A stretch of 64,000 nt of DNA, taken from Nematostella vectensis (taxonomy: Eukaryota; Cnidaria; Anthozoa; Actiniaria; Edwardsiidae). This document shows positions 47,501 through 59,217 of the stretch, piece by piece. A program made the translations under genes and the position numbers. The notes under the pieces were generated by a model. That model saw only the letters and a list, made by a program, of their open reading frames with translations. It was not told where the DNA came from and did not search any database. Numbering within the stretch: the first letter of the stretch is position 1; each line of letters begins with the position of its first letter. Where the stretch lies: positions 2,789,501 through 2,853,500 of the forward strand of contig NC_064047.1 in NCBI RefSeq assembly GCF_932526225.1, given 5' to 3'.

Positions 47501-49739
47501 ATGTAGTCATGCGTACAACCCTGCATGGTCTCATGATATGATAGGTCTTTCATTCACCGACTACAAACAAACGTGTAAAAAATAACCTTGAATAACCTTA
47601 ACACATTTCGCTTCATACGGAAAGCAGCATGTCTTATTTGTGGAGACTTTTTTATTGCTTGTTATGTATTAATGATTTATCTACGCCTGGTTCTTCAAAT
47701 TACTATGACGGAAATTTTTATTAACCACAATTTTTTACTCAACCACTGTATTTCCCACGCAGTCGTATATTAAAATCTTAATACTATCGTTTTGGTTAAT
47801 GTAAATTTCCTGATTTTAACACAAATAAGCCAATCCTTCCACATTCCTTTTGTTTGTCCATTACTTCAATACCTTGAGGTTCATTTCGGGGACTCCTGGG
47901 ATCATTTCGTGTCCTATGTACATCCCTTATGCAGGGCTATCCAAAGCACTCGGAGAATCCATTTGTCATAACCTGCAGTGCTTCAGGGATAAACAAATAA
48001 GTGTAATAAAAACAAATCAAAGATTGAAATGTAGCATTTTTGTTTATTTGTCTTTTATCATTCACATGGCTTTCAGAAGAGAATTCAGTTCCCATACATT
48101 TGTTATAAAATTTCACCACTACCACCACCACCACCCACCCACCCACCCACCCTTGAAATTCCATGGATCCATGTTGATTAACTAACTCCAGGGGAGGGTC
48201 CTACTTGGTCTTTAGAGCCCAAAGTTTTCATTTTACAACAAGGACCCATTTTACTTAACATCAAAGCTAACTCTTTATTTTTCAATGTCCAACAGGACAT
48301 GCTTGATTTAATGTTGAGTGCCGCTGCAAATGAGAACACGTCCAAGAAGCTTTCTGACATGGAAGTCTTGGCACAAAGTTTGATCTTCCTGATAGCAGGC
48401 TATGAGACCACCAACATCACCCTGTCCTTTGTGGCATACTCACTGGCCACCAACCCCGAAGTCCAGGAAAAGTTACAACGAGAGATTGACAGCGTGTGGA
48501 CAGAGGAAGATGAAATGCCGTCATACGACACAGTGCACAATCTGCCATATTTGGACATGGTCATCTCAGAGACTCTCCGCTTGTACCCACCAGGTTATCA
48601 GCTCATCATTTGATGCAAAAGTTAACGATAGTCTTTTAAAAAAAGAAGAAAGCATATAGCTTCAAAATAGCCACATGTGTCCCCTTAAGTAAGTTATTGC
48701 TATAATGCTACCTATAAGATTTTGTGGAATCTTTGGGGAGTGTATACGGAACTGTGCTACCAAAAAGAGTTAGTGGAATCTTTGGGGAATGTACGGAACT
48801 GTAAAACGAGTACTTTTTGGCTCCACCTCAAACTCCATCATTAATCTCTGTTTATCCTGTAGGTTTTGTGGCATCTCGGGAGTGCACCCAAGACTGTGTC
48901 ATCAAGGGCTACAGATTCCGCAAAGGTCTCCCCATCTTTATCGACGCTTACAGCATGCATCACGACCCCGAGTTCTGGACGGATCCTGAGCGCTTCGACC
49001 CCGAGCGCTTCAGCAGCGAGGCTAATCAGTCACGTGACCCTTACTCTTACCTTCCTTTTGGGCATGGCCCGCATAACTGCGTTGGAATGAGGTAGGTCGA
49101 AGGAGTTGGGGCGTGACCAAGGTGTTGCCCCTAGGGGAAAGAATGAGAAAGGGAAGAAAAGTTTGGGCTGGTAGAACCGATTATCAGGCAACCGAATTGT
49201 ATGGCTAGCGCCCACTTTTAGGTACCCATTAACTATGTAACCGCCCACTGGGTATTTGCGCATGCTTATTAGCACCCAAGAGCGGCATTCCCAGATGGAC
49301 CCAAGAATCATTTCAGATGGAAAGATTTCATCGATAAATTAATGTCTGCTTTGCCAGGTTCCCATATTGTTTTAATACTGTATGCCTTGTGTGTTTTGCC
49401 ATATTTCCATGTAGTATTAATACTGTATGCCTTGTGTGTTTTGCCATATTTCCATGTAGTATTAATACTGTATGCCTTGTGTGTTTTGCCATATTTCCAT
49501 GTAGTATTAATACTGTGTGCCTTGTGTGTTTTGCCATATTTCCATATAGTATTAATACTGTGTGCCTTGTGTGTTTTTCCAGGTTTGCCCAAATGGAAAT
49601 GAAGCTGGCTCTTGTCAGAGTCCTGAAGAAGTTCAGCTACGTGGCGACCGCTGATACCCCGGCATCTCCACCAGTTGTCGTCAGAGCGCTTCTCGGATGC
49701 GACGAAAACATGCGGCTGGGGATAAAGTTTAGGGATTGA
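44512..49739 (+). CDS. cytochrome P450, CYP3-like, copy 1
   Basis: Six exons: 44512-44868, 45908-46116, 46507-46789, 48296-48593, 48863-49091 and 49583-49739. They total 1533 nt (510 residues) with matching phases. An N-terminal membrane anchor (about 8-36) precedes the proline-rich LPGPTALP hinge, so the enzyme should sit on the ER facing the cytosol. Landmarks: WHRIR in helix C, AGYETT (317-322) in helix I with the oxygen-activating threonine, ETLR (375-378), PERF (429-432), and the heme loop FGHGPHNCVG with Cys455 as iron ligand. Spacing and sequence resemble the CYP3/thromboxane-synthase clan, enzymes that oxidise diverse lipophilic compounds. The substrate is unknown. The paralogue starts 14.7 kb downstream on the same strand. 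A polyadenylation signal lies at 50257-50262. Confidence 0.95.
45012..45551. mobile_element. 540-bp palindromic element in P450 copy 1 intron 1
   Basis: The ends caag(g/a)gagcacagca and the following cgcgattgatattatta are inverted. Inner segments (ttgtccacagggtcttcg-like, and aggggag..atcagttgcgc) are also inverted, so most of the element can fold on itself. A lone copy of one end occurs at 50518-50566. Short open frames inside are not protein-like. Confidence 0.75.
45655..45810. mobile_element. TIR element, GTAGCCAGG family, copy 3
   Basis: Inverted ends aggggcttagcca and tggctacgcccct enclose a core that is the reverse complement of the 36650 copy (paired words ttaaaaatcctggctacg and cgtagccaggatttttaa). 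It is in P450 copy 1 intron 1, just upstream of exon 2. Confidence 0.7.
46268..46297. repeat. single diverged unit of the 36-bp minisatellite
   Basis: accctgcgcaccccctgtgt followed by acacgcctga matches the array unit of 6640-15898 with one substitution and a two-base deletion. It stands alone in intron 2 of P450 copy 1, 30 kb from the array. Confidence 0.7.
46853..47945. mobile_element. possible 1.1 kb TIR element in P450 copy 1 intron 3
   Basis: gccctgtacatgacccgaaa with tgatcc..aggac at the left is roughly the inverted counterpart of atcatttcgtgtcctatgta and catccc..gcagggc at the right. The arms are diverged and about 70 bases long. The left end also repeats cccaggacccgaa. I cannot see a target duplication or coding frame. 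Confidence 0.4.
49340..49582. repeat. 42-bp tandem repeat ending at the P450 exon 6 acceptor
   Basis: Five copies of gtattaatactgtatgcctt plus gtgtgttttgccatatttccat. The last unit is cut into the exon 6 3' splice site: gtgtgtttttccag then exon. The sequence before the first unit (ctttgccaggttcccatatt) resembles the acceptor plus exon start, suggesting that the array grew from the splice-site region. Confidence 0.9.
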
Positions 49740-50517
49740 AGTTACCAGTATATGATATTCAATGAACATATGCTTTGGAAATCGGCTGATTTTACCTATT
49801 CAAAACGCACTATTACCGTCTTTTTATGATTATCCTCGCACTACTAGTTCCATTTAGAAACTTTTTCTATTCAAATACACACATAAAATTAACCATCTTG
49901 TCATATGAGCAGGATGGGGTCCGGGGACGGCCAGCCTTGCTAACATGAAACACAGGTAAAGCCGAGTGGAGACTGGGCAGACGAGTCGGAAGTCAAGGTG
50001 GCGCGTAATTTTCATACTTTGCTCAAATCTACAAGAAACTTGTCAAATTGGCCACGCTTTATTAAATGCAGTCAAAAGATAATACATTTTTCAAGTTTCA
50101 TGCTTATCTTTGACCGCTTTTTAATAAGTTTTAGTCATATATTGTTTGAAGCAATGAACAAAATAAGGTTCTGTCTCTCACAAGTTGCTAGCGATATAAA
50201 TTGTTAAATTCCGTTTCCAAATACCCCTGTCTTCAAACTAATTCTTACTTCGGACAAATAAACTTTACGCAATATTTTTCCTCTTTCTGGCTATTTTGTC
50301 TGTTTTATTTTTAAAGAAATTTTAGTATCATCATGGGACAAAGTGTTTAAGTTAAAACGACTACAGTCAATTCGCAATATAAAACGCATTTTCACGCTTA
50401 CCTTGTAATGTAGAGGCTAATTTGAATAATGGCAATAGTGAATTGCGTCCGATGTAGAAGGTGCAAATAGCAACAAAATATTGGGCAATTTTACACAAGT
50501 TTGTTTGCTAGTTAGTT

Positions 50518-50590
50518 CAAGAGAGCACAGCAGAATGTGTTCCTTTTTAACGCGCGATTGATATTACCTTATTACACTTAATTTTAGCGA
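50518..50590. mobile_element. two adjacent solo transposon ends
   Basis: 50518-50566 matches one end of the palindromic element at 45012-45551 (gagcacagcagaatgtgttc, cgcgcgattgatatta). Directly abutting, 50567-50590 matches one end of the MITE at 25746 (ccttattacacttaatttt). Only one end of each is present, so these are deletion remnants or nested insertions. Confidence 0.65.
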
Positions 50591-51125
50591 CGTGGGTGAG
50601 TTTCCATATAATCGCACATGATCGCAGGGTGAGTTTTCATAGAATCGTACACGATCGCAGGGTGAGTTTCCTTATTATCGCACATGATCGCAGGGTGAGT
50701 TTCCATATGATCGCAGGGTGAGTTTCCATGTAATCGCAGAGTGAGTTTCCATGTATTTGTACACGATCGCAGGGTGAGTTTCCATGTAATCGTACGCGAT
50801 CGCAGGGTGAGTTTCCATGTAATCGTAGAGTGAGTTTCCATATACTTGTACACGATCTCAGGGTGAGTTTCCTTATAATCGTACACGATCGCAAGGTGAG
50901 TTTCCGTATAATCGTACACGATCTCAGGGTGAGTTTCCATATAATCGTAGGGTGAGTTTCCTTATAATCGTACACGATCTCAGGGTGAGTTTCCTTATAA
51001 TCGTAGGGTGAGTTTCCATATATTCGTACACGATCGCAGGGTGAGTTTCCGTATAATCGCACACGATTGCAAGGTGAGTTTCCATCTAATCGCACACCAT
51101 CGCAAGGTGAGTTTCCATATAATCG
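50590..51125. repeat. 30-33-bp minisatellite rich in ggtgagtttcc
   Basis: About 17 units of cgcagggtgagtttccatat plus aatcgtacacgat, with frequent shortened units. Every unit contains ggtgagt, identical to a strong 5' splice site consensus on the plus strand. Open frames on both strands are artefacts of the period. Confidence 0.9.
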
Positions 51126-51253
51126 TACACCGCATCGCCTGCGAGTGTGTGTCATCGGGTTCGATCGGGTGTTCATATAAAACCAACCTGGGTGAACAGC
51201 TTCCCAGTGTTCCCAACTTTATTTATTCTATTTTACTATTCATTTTCTCTCAG

Positions 51254-51463
51254 GATCCGTGTTTTTCGAATCCCTGTATGAATGGGGACACGTGCGTGGC
51301 CGACCGGTCTAACTGGACGTATAAATGCACCTGCGGTTTGTCCTTTCGGCAGGACCTTACACTGACGAGCACTGCAATACAGGTTTGCGTAGAAACACAC
51401 CAAAACACCACCTGTAACAGAACCGGCGAAACCCGACCCGACAGAAGTTTTCGGCCTACCTGA
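51254..51463 (+). pseudogene. orphan EGF-like domain exon
   Basis: After ttttctctcag the frame encodes DPCFSNPCMNGDTC, ADRSNWTYKCTCG and LSFRQDL. This is the first five cysteines of an EGF-like module with the usual spacing (C-x4-C, then C, C-x-C). The sixth cysteine is displaced (IQVC), and the frame ends at a stop at 51461-51463 without a clear donor. No neighbouring exon of an EGF protein is seen. It may be a decayed exon copy or an isolated exon of a gene with very long introns. Confidence 0.5.
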
Positions 51464-51619
51464 CGAGCTTTTAGCCTCCCCGGCACTCGATAAAATTTCT
51501 AAATCAACCCGAACGAGTAGGTTGAGGGACCGGCGGTAAATAAAAATAAGCTGACCAGGTGGAAATTTTTAACCCGGTGAGTTCACAAAAAAAAAACCGA
51601 CGGAAATGTAGGTTTCGCC

Positions 51620-51795
51620 GGGTCGGTGGCGATGGCGATGGCGATCAGTGATAGTCGTGGTTGTAGTCGTGGTGCTGGTGCTGGTGATGATAGTGGTGGT
51701 GGTGGTGGTGGTGGTGGTGGTGATGGCGATGATAGTGGTGGTCGTCGTGGTGGTGCTGGCGATGATAGTGGTTATGATGATTATGACGACGACCA
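51620..51795. repeat. GGT/GAT triplet microsatellite
   Basis: gtggtggtggtg runs with interspersed gatgat and cgtcgtgg triplets. It gives poly-Gly, poly-Val and poly-Thr frames that are not genes. Confidence 0.9.
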
Positions 51796-53789
51796 AAACT
51801 CATCATATCGAACTTGAATTCTCTTTTTAGACCTAAAGTTCGTCACCTTGAGGTCCTCTAAAGGGAAAAAAAAAATAAAATTTTGGGGTTTATAAGGGGG
51901 GGGGGGGGGGGGGGCACCGAAAAAAATGTTCACAATGAAAGGGGGTCTCTGAAATTTTAAGGTGTCTTGAGTCAAAATCTTCCCTCCCCCCCCCCTCGGT
52001 GTAATTAATGAACACTCCCTTATTTAGAAAACAGTAAAACCAATTGCTTTAAAAGAAGTATGCAAGTAGCCATGAATTGTAGGGGGTGGGGAGGGGGTAG
52101 CACAGTTATAGCGGCCAGTTCCTATGATTTTTAACAGGGAGGGGATTTGTTTACCCATTAAGAAGACTTATTTCCCTAATGCAACATGACCTAAAGTCAT
52201 TGTGAGCCTTTTTTTTTATTAAACAGGACTTCCAATCCAACAGCCTCTCTCGTCTCGTTCAAACCCTGTATTCCCCCATCCCTGTCCCTCCCCTCCCACC
52301 AATACAGTACCTTCCATTAATTGCATAAGAAGAGCTAATCGCTTTGCTGCCACCAATTGGTTGTCATGCACTTTTTTTCAAGTTGCTGTCCTTACAAGAG
52401 TTGTCATTTTATTGCTCCAGTGCTTTATATGGGTGTTTGCTTTTAATTTATCAAAACATGTGCTTGTAATGAATATCCTTTTTAGGATGATTGTTCTGTT
52501 TCTTATTTTGTTATGTTTTTCTATTCAAAGGGTTGGAGAGAGTGCCAAAAAAGATGACAGGTAATAGATTAACTCCTTTATTAGCATCTGTATGTTTTTA
52601 AATGTATACATGCAGTTGCCAGACTGGCCTTCCGAAATTTCCTTTGCCTTCATCCCCTTTCCAGCCTCTCCCAAACACCTATATATGTTAATTGTGAGTA
52701 ACGTTTTAGGATAATTGATATATATCTGCCATGATTTCAAGAGGGTTTGATATATGGTGAGTTGTATAATGAGTTTTCTAATTGTCTAAGCCATGCTTAC
52801 AGCAGGTAGACAGAGTCATATTAGCGGGGTAGGGGGAAGGGGAGATACATGCCCAACTGGTAATTTCCTTATTATTATTTTTTTCAATATATTGGGGGGG
52901 GGGGGTCACGTCCTGTCCCCCTTGGCCTCTCCTTGAATACTGTACAGGTAGACCAGAGGGGTATGCTGATCGTAATCCTATACATATAATAAATACTGTA
53001 TTGAATTTATAGTAAATTAATACCGTAGTATATTTTCTAATTTATTTTTGAATTTATTTCATGAAGGCTAGAGGGCTCCTGGAGCATAAACTAAAAGAAA
53101 AAATAAGAGGGCGACAGGACAGGGCGATGAAAGAGTTGGCTGGGAAGTATACTTCCCTGCTTACTCGCGTATACAGGGATAGGTTAAGGGTTTTTCGTGA
53201 TCCGTAATCGGACACAAATTTGCGCCGTTAAACAGTGAAATATTTGCCGTGAAAAAAATCTGTAAAACGTGACAACTCCCTCATATACTATGCAAAAAAG
53301 CCTTACTGAGGTCGTAAGTGAGTTGTGATTGTAATTAGTGCCTATGGCTATTTTTTTGCCATTTTCAAAATGATATTATCTGTTCTTCGAAATCGCGAAT
53401 AAATTGGTCTGTGATTCGTGATTACACTACCCACCTCCCCCTTCAGCTTCCTGTATATAGCCTCCCCTGTTCTGGGGTCGGTTGTTTTCTTTTTCTTTAA
53501 TATTTGTTATCAAAAATAAAAGTATTACACATTGAAATGCGCTTTTGGTTATCTGCTACCGACGATTATGGGAGATGGGAGATCCTGTGTGTATCATATT
53601 TCTCTAACATTATCAACATAAATTATACTTATAACTAAATAGCACAATTTATTTCTTTTCATGGTATAAGCAAATATTTATTTGATATCGCATAAGCGAT
53701 TCAGGGGAAATGTCTTTCTGATTCTCTGTTGAAAATTCCTTTTGAGAGATGTCGGGATTTTTGTTAAATTCCTTTCGATTTGTGTTACA

Positions 53790-54015
53790 AAGTTCTCAGA
53801 ATTTCTTAAGAATTCTTAAGAATTGTTGAGAATTGTTAAGAATTCCCGAAAATTTCCAGCGCTGCGCTCACGTACTGTTCAAAATTCTTGAGAATTCTTA
53901 AGAATTCTTGAGAATGGGCAAGAATTCGTTGCCCATTTAACGCGAAAGAATTTATGGAATGTTGTTGGGAATTGTTGAGAATTCTCGACTTTTTTTCGCA
54001 AGAATTCTTAAGAAT
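53790..54015. repeat. gaattcttaagaattc palindromic tandem sequence
   Basis: Many copies of agaattctt/aagaattct and gagaattg are strung together, each nearly self-complementary. It is flanked on the right by the interspersed repeat copy at 54030. Confidence 0.8.
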
Positions 54016-54029
54016 TCGCGCGTTTATTT

Positions 54030-54150
54030 CGGCATAGCTATGCGACTTGGTTTTGTGGTCATCGCGCGGTTACCCTGTGGTGTCACTCGCCAGTCAGTCG
54101 CGCAACTCCCAGGCCCCACTCGGGGCCACCGTCACACGTGACTAACCTTT
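54030..54150. repeat. interspersed repeat, second copy
   Basis: Matches 32575-32700 in word order (tatgcgact, atcgcgcgg, accctgtggtgtcac, gcaactcccaggccc). It has a shorter middle segment than the first copy. Confidence 0.6.
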
Positions 54151-56299
54151 GTAACCAGGTTAGTCACCAACCTGACATGCGTTAGACCCAGTTCTTTGGG
54201 AAGTCGCAGTCGGAACTAGCAAAGGAAAAAAAGAATACGCCATTGTTATCGGAGGAGAAAACTGCATCGAAAGAACTGCAGAAGAAACCACTTGTAGGAA
54301 TATGTAGATGCAACAAAGGAATATTATTTTAGAAAATCAAATTTGCCTATGATGCTGCGACAACGCACAAGAATGGAGCTCTTGTTGAGTGATTGCAGAA
54401 AGAGTTCCGGATTTTTTTTTCCTGCCTCAAATTGTGTGACTAAAGGATAAGGGCTACTAAAGGAGTTTTACTAATATTGATTCACGTCGTCGACATCTAT
54501 GTAAGGAGATCCTAAAAACAAAGGCCCTTGAATTGGTGTCTATTTTCGGCTATAAATTCATTTAGTACTTGTGTGTGTCGACGAGTTGGTAGCAGGAAGT
54601 TGGCAGTTTACCATTTTATATACTTAATAAACTTAACAAAATAAAGCGAACACAACCACAGGCGACAAACAGAAGGCGACAAAAAGTCTTGTACGATAAT
54701 TTGTATTGCGAATATGACAGTTATTTTTCTTTTATTGTTGTGCTCTTATAATGCTCGATTGTTCGTGTTTTTTTCCAAACCAAACACTAAAACACCGTAC
54801 TAGCTTTAGTTTGACGTCAAGATGCCATATTAAAGTCACCCACCCTTCTTTTGATTGGCCAAAATACCATCTACTTGAATTTCGATTGGCTGGTTACATT
54901 GGCGTGCACTTGAATGGGTTTCATTCCACTGACAATCGCCATGAAAATGTTAAATTCGTAAATACTTACAAGTTCTATAAATTCCGGCGAATATTCCTCA
55001 CGGTAAGTAAGAATTTAACGACAGAAATACGTAGTAGTCTAGTTATTTGCAAGCAAAGGTGGATTCATGTTGATTTTTTCTTGTTTGGCTTTACCTGGAT
55101 GAGAAAATTTTCTAATGAATCACCACAGCTCTCCTAAATGGTGTCTTTTCTGAAACCAAATTGATTCCAAAATTGTTTACACTGCTATTCTGGGCCTGTA
55201 TAACCTGGAATTTATTTGTTTGGCTTCGGGGTGAAAAGACTTATTATTATCAAAAATAACAATCCAAAATTCAACACCTATTGTCAATTTATTTATTTGC
55301 TAATGTTGTCTGTATCTTGCATCTCATGTTTTTAATTCAAATAGTTGTGGAAAATTAGTAATATTATAAATGGTATGATAACAATAATGCTTTAAAAAAA
55401 AAATAATTGTTTCCACTTTATTTTTATTCAGGTAAATCCAACCAGGGACTACCTGATTGATACTAAAGGCTGGATGGCATGACAATAGGCAATTGTCCGA
55501 AAGATAACAGTAGAGGGTATCTTACTTTGACAAAGCAGTATAAGTGTGATAGGGTTTTTTAGAGCAAGATACATGCTCTCCATGATAAATCTGTAAAGAA
55601 AACAGTTTTCTATCAATCTAAAGATAATGGGAAAGGGGAAATGTTAGGAAAGTGCTCAGTCAAGTTATTGCATTACTGTTAATTTTTTTGAAGATGAAGT
55701 CCCATTTCTTCCTTTTTTTCTCTCTCTGTTGACTCCTCTGTACGCTAAATAGTTTAATGAATAAGTTAGGTTTGAAATTTACATTTTCATTTAGCACTTT
55801 CGGTAATATATCAAATATTTTTTTTAGAATTTGCTTTCCAAATCAATTTGTTCTCCTCCATTGCACTTAATTTTGGAGTAGCACTAGCATGTGTGGATCC
55901 AGGGTTTCTATAAAACATTACAATACTAGAATGCCTTATCTAGAAGATCTGTTTGCCATGTTTTCCTGTTTTACATCTATTGTAATTATTTCTCGTTAGG
56001 AGATTGTTATAATTAAGGTCTGTTATCAGGTTTGACATTATTGACATTGGTGATGTTTGTAAATGAACATTGTTTTTTAGTAGTATCCAAATAACAAAGG
56101 TAAACAAACACAAAAGAGAACAAAGTCATTTATAATCGATAAGTTGATGTGATTTCCCCGTTCATGGACAACAATATAAGATACTCTAATGCATGTATTT
56201 AATAAAAGCAATATTCTTTCTTTTTTCGAATTTTAATTAAAACACAACTTATCTCTAAATTGTTTTAAAAATATACGGTAATTTTCTTTCCGCCAATGA

Positions 56300-56440
56300 G
56301 CACTATTTTGATTTTGGAGCACTTTTTAAGCACTTTTTGGGAGCACTTTTCTGGCTTTTTGGGAGCACTTTTCTGGCTTTTTGGGAGCACTTTTCTGGCT
56401 TTTTGGGAGCACTTTTCTGGCTTTTTGGGAGCACTATCTG
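56300..56440. repeat. 22-bp tandem repeat
   Basis: tgggagcacttttctggctt plus tt is repeated about five times almost perfectly, preceded by diverged half-units (gagcactttttaagcacttt). Confidence 0.9.
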
Positions 56441-58229
56441 GATACGCCTAGTTGCATCCACGGATTCCTCTATCGTCTATGGGTTGCCGAAATGTGTAAA
56501 AAACTGAGCCTTTTCTGGTAGAAAGAGTTTGTTTGGGAGGCCGAAACTCGCTGGGGACATGGAGACATTTGTATTCTACCGCACTGTGGTGGGTGATTTT
56601 CGAGATTTTACTCGTACTTCAATTCCGGCCGCTTCATCTGAACGCATGTTTCCGAACCTGCCTGCATTTACTTATTTTTAGAGGCATCAAGTAACGCGGA
56701 ATCCCTCAACTGCTCAAACGATAGAAACACCGCTTATTTCTGAATAAATACACATCACAAAGCATTGAGAGTTTATTGTGACCTTTATTCTAGGATAAGA
56801 CAACTATAGGACAATTACAAGAGGTGATCAATCGTGAAAATAATATTTGAGCTAGTTACTGGGATTGACTGGAGACTTACTGAGAGGTTGGTAAGACTGT
56901 GCTTTGAATCTCCAACTTTGGTACCCCGACACTCCTGCTTTTTCGTGATTGGTGGATTTACGTGCAATCTTTGGAGGAGATTGCTCGCGAAAAGAAGTCT
57001 ACCAAATATGGAAGAAGTCCAATCCATCTACGGTTTAAGATCGGACTAATTGCAACACAAGGTTTGTCAACGTTTTTGTATTAATGAAGTCTCCCTTTAT
57101 AACATACTAAAAGTCTAAAAAAATCGGAGGACGCAAACACCCCGAAAAACGCATTGAATTAACCCATACAAGGCTTGTATGAAAAACCACAGGAATCCCA
57201 AATCATGATAATCACGAAAATACACATACTGTAAAAAAATCAAATTTATACCACTATAAATAATAAGAAATATATAATTCTATACGATCTGTATAAAAAT
57301 CCACGTTATCTGATAGAGCTTATCTTTTGGGGCAAAATCCACAGGTTTCTAGCTATCTTTACGGGTATTTAGAAGGAGAATCAAGCACATCATGTAGTTA
57401 TTATCATTAGTTTGAGTTTGTTTGTTTGTTGCAAGTTTTTGCAAGACTTTTTCAAGACTATACACTGAAAAACACCTGTACGGGTGTCTAAGCCGACAGC
57501 GCAGTCAATGTTGAGAAGCGCAACCTCGCAATCGGCAGTGCCCATTGATAATGACGTGTCGTACATGTTACAGCTGTCGTTTCAGCCCTCAATTATAGCT
57601 CAACCCCAGAAGACCTTAAACAACATTTCTCCTTCGAGCTCTAAAGTTTCCCTCCAGCATTGTTAGATTCTATAATGAGTGTGGCAGAATTTTATTTAAA
57701 TGTTGAGCAAGTACCCGAGGGAAAGCGGTTGTGGCACAATGGATACGGAAGCTGATGACGAATCGAATATATGATTGCTTATGTGGAAAGCTGCGGTAAA
57801 ATTGTGCACACGATTAGCATCACCGTTCCTGTTGGTGACGATAATTCCGCATGCAAGCCCATGACATCTAACTAAGCCTAAAAACCAAATCTACACAAAG
57901 ATGTGGGTAATGACGGCCATAAATGAGCTGCTAGGGAAAGTTTTAATGTTATTTCTATTTCTCATTTTATTTTTTGCATTTTATCCATGCGCTCCTTGGT
58001 TGTGATACCACCTTCCATGAATACGGGTAGGAAGGGGGCATCATTCAAGAAGCTTGTCTGCTCACCCTACATCCGCGCACAGGCAGCAGTTAACAGAGCT
58101 AAAAGAGCCACAAAATCTATCCCCAACTTCAGCAGCAGCCATGTCTAACAGGTCCAAGTTCCAGTATTCTATCAAGTCAACCAACGAAAGGCGATCTGAA
58201 GTCTGAGCCTAGATGTAAGTCAATGACAG

Positions 58230-58580
58230 GGTGAACCATTAACAGATCTCGAGAGCCCGTGGGGGGGGGGGGGACTCTCCAGAAAAGTAGACGGGGGTGC
58301 TCGACCTATCTTTTAGGGTATAAAATTCTTACCAACTGCTATCTCTTAGGGCCGGGTGTTTTAGAATTTTTTTTTGATTCTGCTATCTTTTAGGGGTTTT
58401 CACGCCCGGGGAGGAGGATTTTTTCCGATTCTGCTATCTTTAAGGGTGTCCCACGCTTAATGGTGGCCCAATCCCTATCACTTAGGGTTAAAAATTCTAT
58501 CACACCCAATGTGCTATCTCTTAGGGGTAAGAATTGTTGTCTGTTCTTTTCGAGGCTCCCCCCCCCCCCTCCCTCCCCGG
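58230..58580. repeat. interspersed repeat with ctatctcttagggg words
   Basis: The phrase (t)gctatct(c/t)ttagggg recurs five times here in one or the other spacing with attctta(c/a)c. Similar phrases occur at about 23060-23115 and 62835-62870. It may be an internally repetitive transposon family; boundaries are unclear. Confidence 0.45.
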
Positions 58581-58966
58581 GCTTGAGAGACCTCCAGGAC
58601 TGCATAACGTTTAGTGCTCCAGGGTCAACGTGTAATAATTCCCTCTCAATCGGGTCTTAACATTAAAGAAATTATAAAACATTAAAGAATCTATTTTCAC
58701 AGAAAAACGATACCATGAGAATGATTATATTACAGGTATTATGTGTCCATATACTTTCTTGTTATATACTGAATCAATGACATTATTATTTACGAGCCAC
58801 TTAGAACTATTTGTATATGAGAACCTGTTTTCATCACGTTTAGTCATTTATGATAACGAAATGTCTGCTAGATCAAATGTCTGCTAGATCAAAGTGGGAT
58901 CCCTGTGGTTTTTCATACTAGCCTTATGTGAAAATTGGATCCGTTTTTGGGGGTGTTTGCGTGCTC

Positions 58967-58967
58967 C

Positions 58968-58999
<32 letters not shown>
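58967..58999. repeat. poly-T tract
   Basis: About 30 consecutive T, possibly the reverse of a retroposed poly-A tail. No source gene is recognised next to it. Confidence 0.85.
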
Positions 59000-59001
<2 letters not shown>

Positions 59002-59109
59002 CTTTTAGTATGTTATAGAGGGATACTTTCTGTGCAAGAAACCGTTAAAAAACCTTGGGATGCAATAGTCCGATGTTGGCCCCTTTCTTGACGTAGATTG
59101 ACTGGACTA

Positions 59110-59217
59110 AGTGGGGACCAAAATAAACGAAGATGTCATTCGAATGGATAAAATAAGCAGCTTGTAACTGTACCAGCTAGTGTTAGCCTGGATTTTTACC
59201 GTAGATCAGGCCAAGTC
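59110..59217 (+). promoter_or_regulatory. duplicated upstream region of P450 copy 2
   Basis: From ggggaccaaaataaacgaag to the ATG this is nearly identical to 44408-44511 before copy 1, apart from short indels (an extra taa near 59150 and one T shift near 59195). It marks the left limit of homology between the two genes, so it probably contains the 5' UTR and perhaps a minimal promoter. Confidence 0.5.

Larger units (their letters stand above)
49740..51253. other. P450 copy 1 3' UTR and repeat-rich flank
   Basis: The 3' UTR probably ends after AATAAA at 50257. The rest holds two solo element ends and a minisatellite, listed separately. No gene is seen. Confidence 0.5.
51464..59109. other. intergenic DNA between the P450 copies
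   Basis: I found no supported gene in this 7.6 kb. It holds simple repeats, interspersed repeats and AT-rich unique sequence. Small open frames such as 52361-52564 (hydrophobic), 54751-55137, 56834-57049 and 57484-57666 lack recognisable domains or paired splice sites. Confidence 0.4.

Noticed and set aside
49308-49769. Minus-strand protein with repeated KTHKAYSINTTWKYG
   Set aside because: Reverse translation of the 42-bp intronic repeat of the P450 gene, continuing across the antisense of its exon 6.
52361-52564. Hydrophobic 67-residue frame
   Set aside because: No family resemblance and no upstream exon; the only splice-like sites would define a 30-base exon, which is not convincing.
57484-57800. 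Possible small gene or processed pseudogene
   Set aside because: Two short open stretches occur, but there is no recognisable domain, no continuity and no poly-A tail, so nothing can be claimed.
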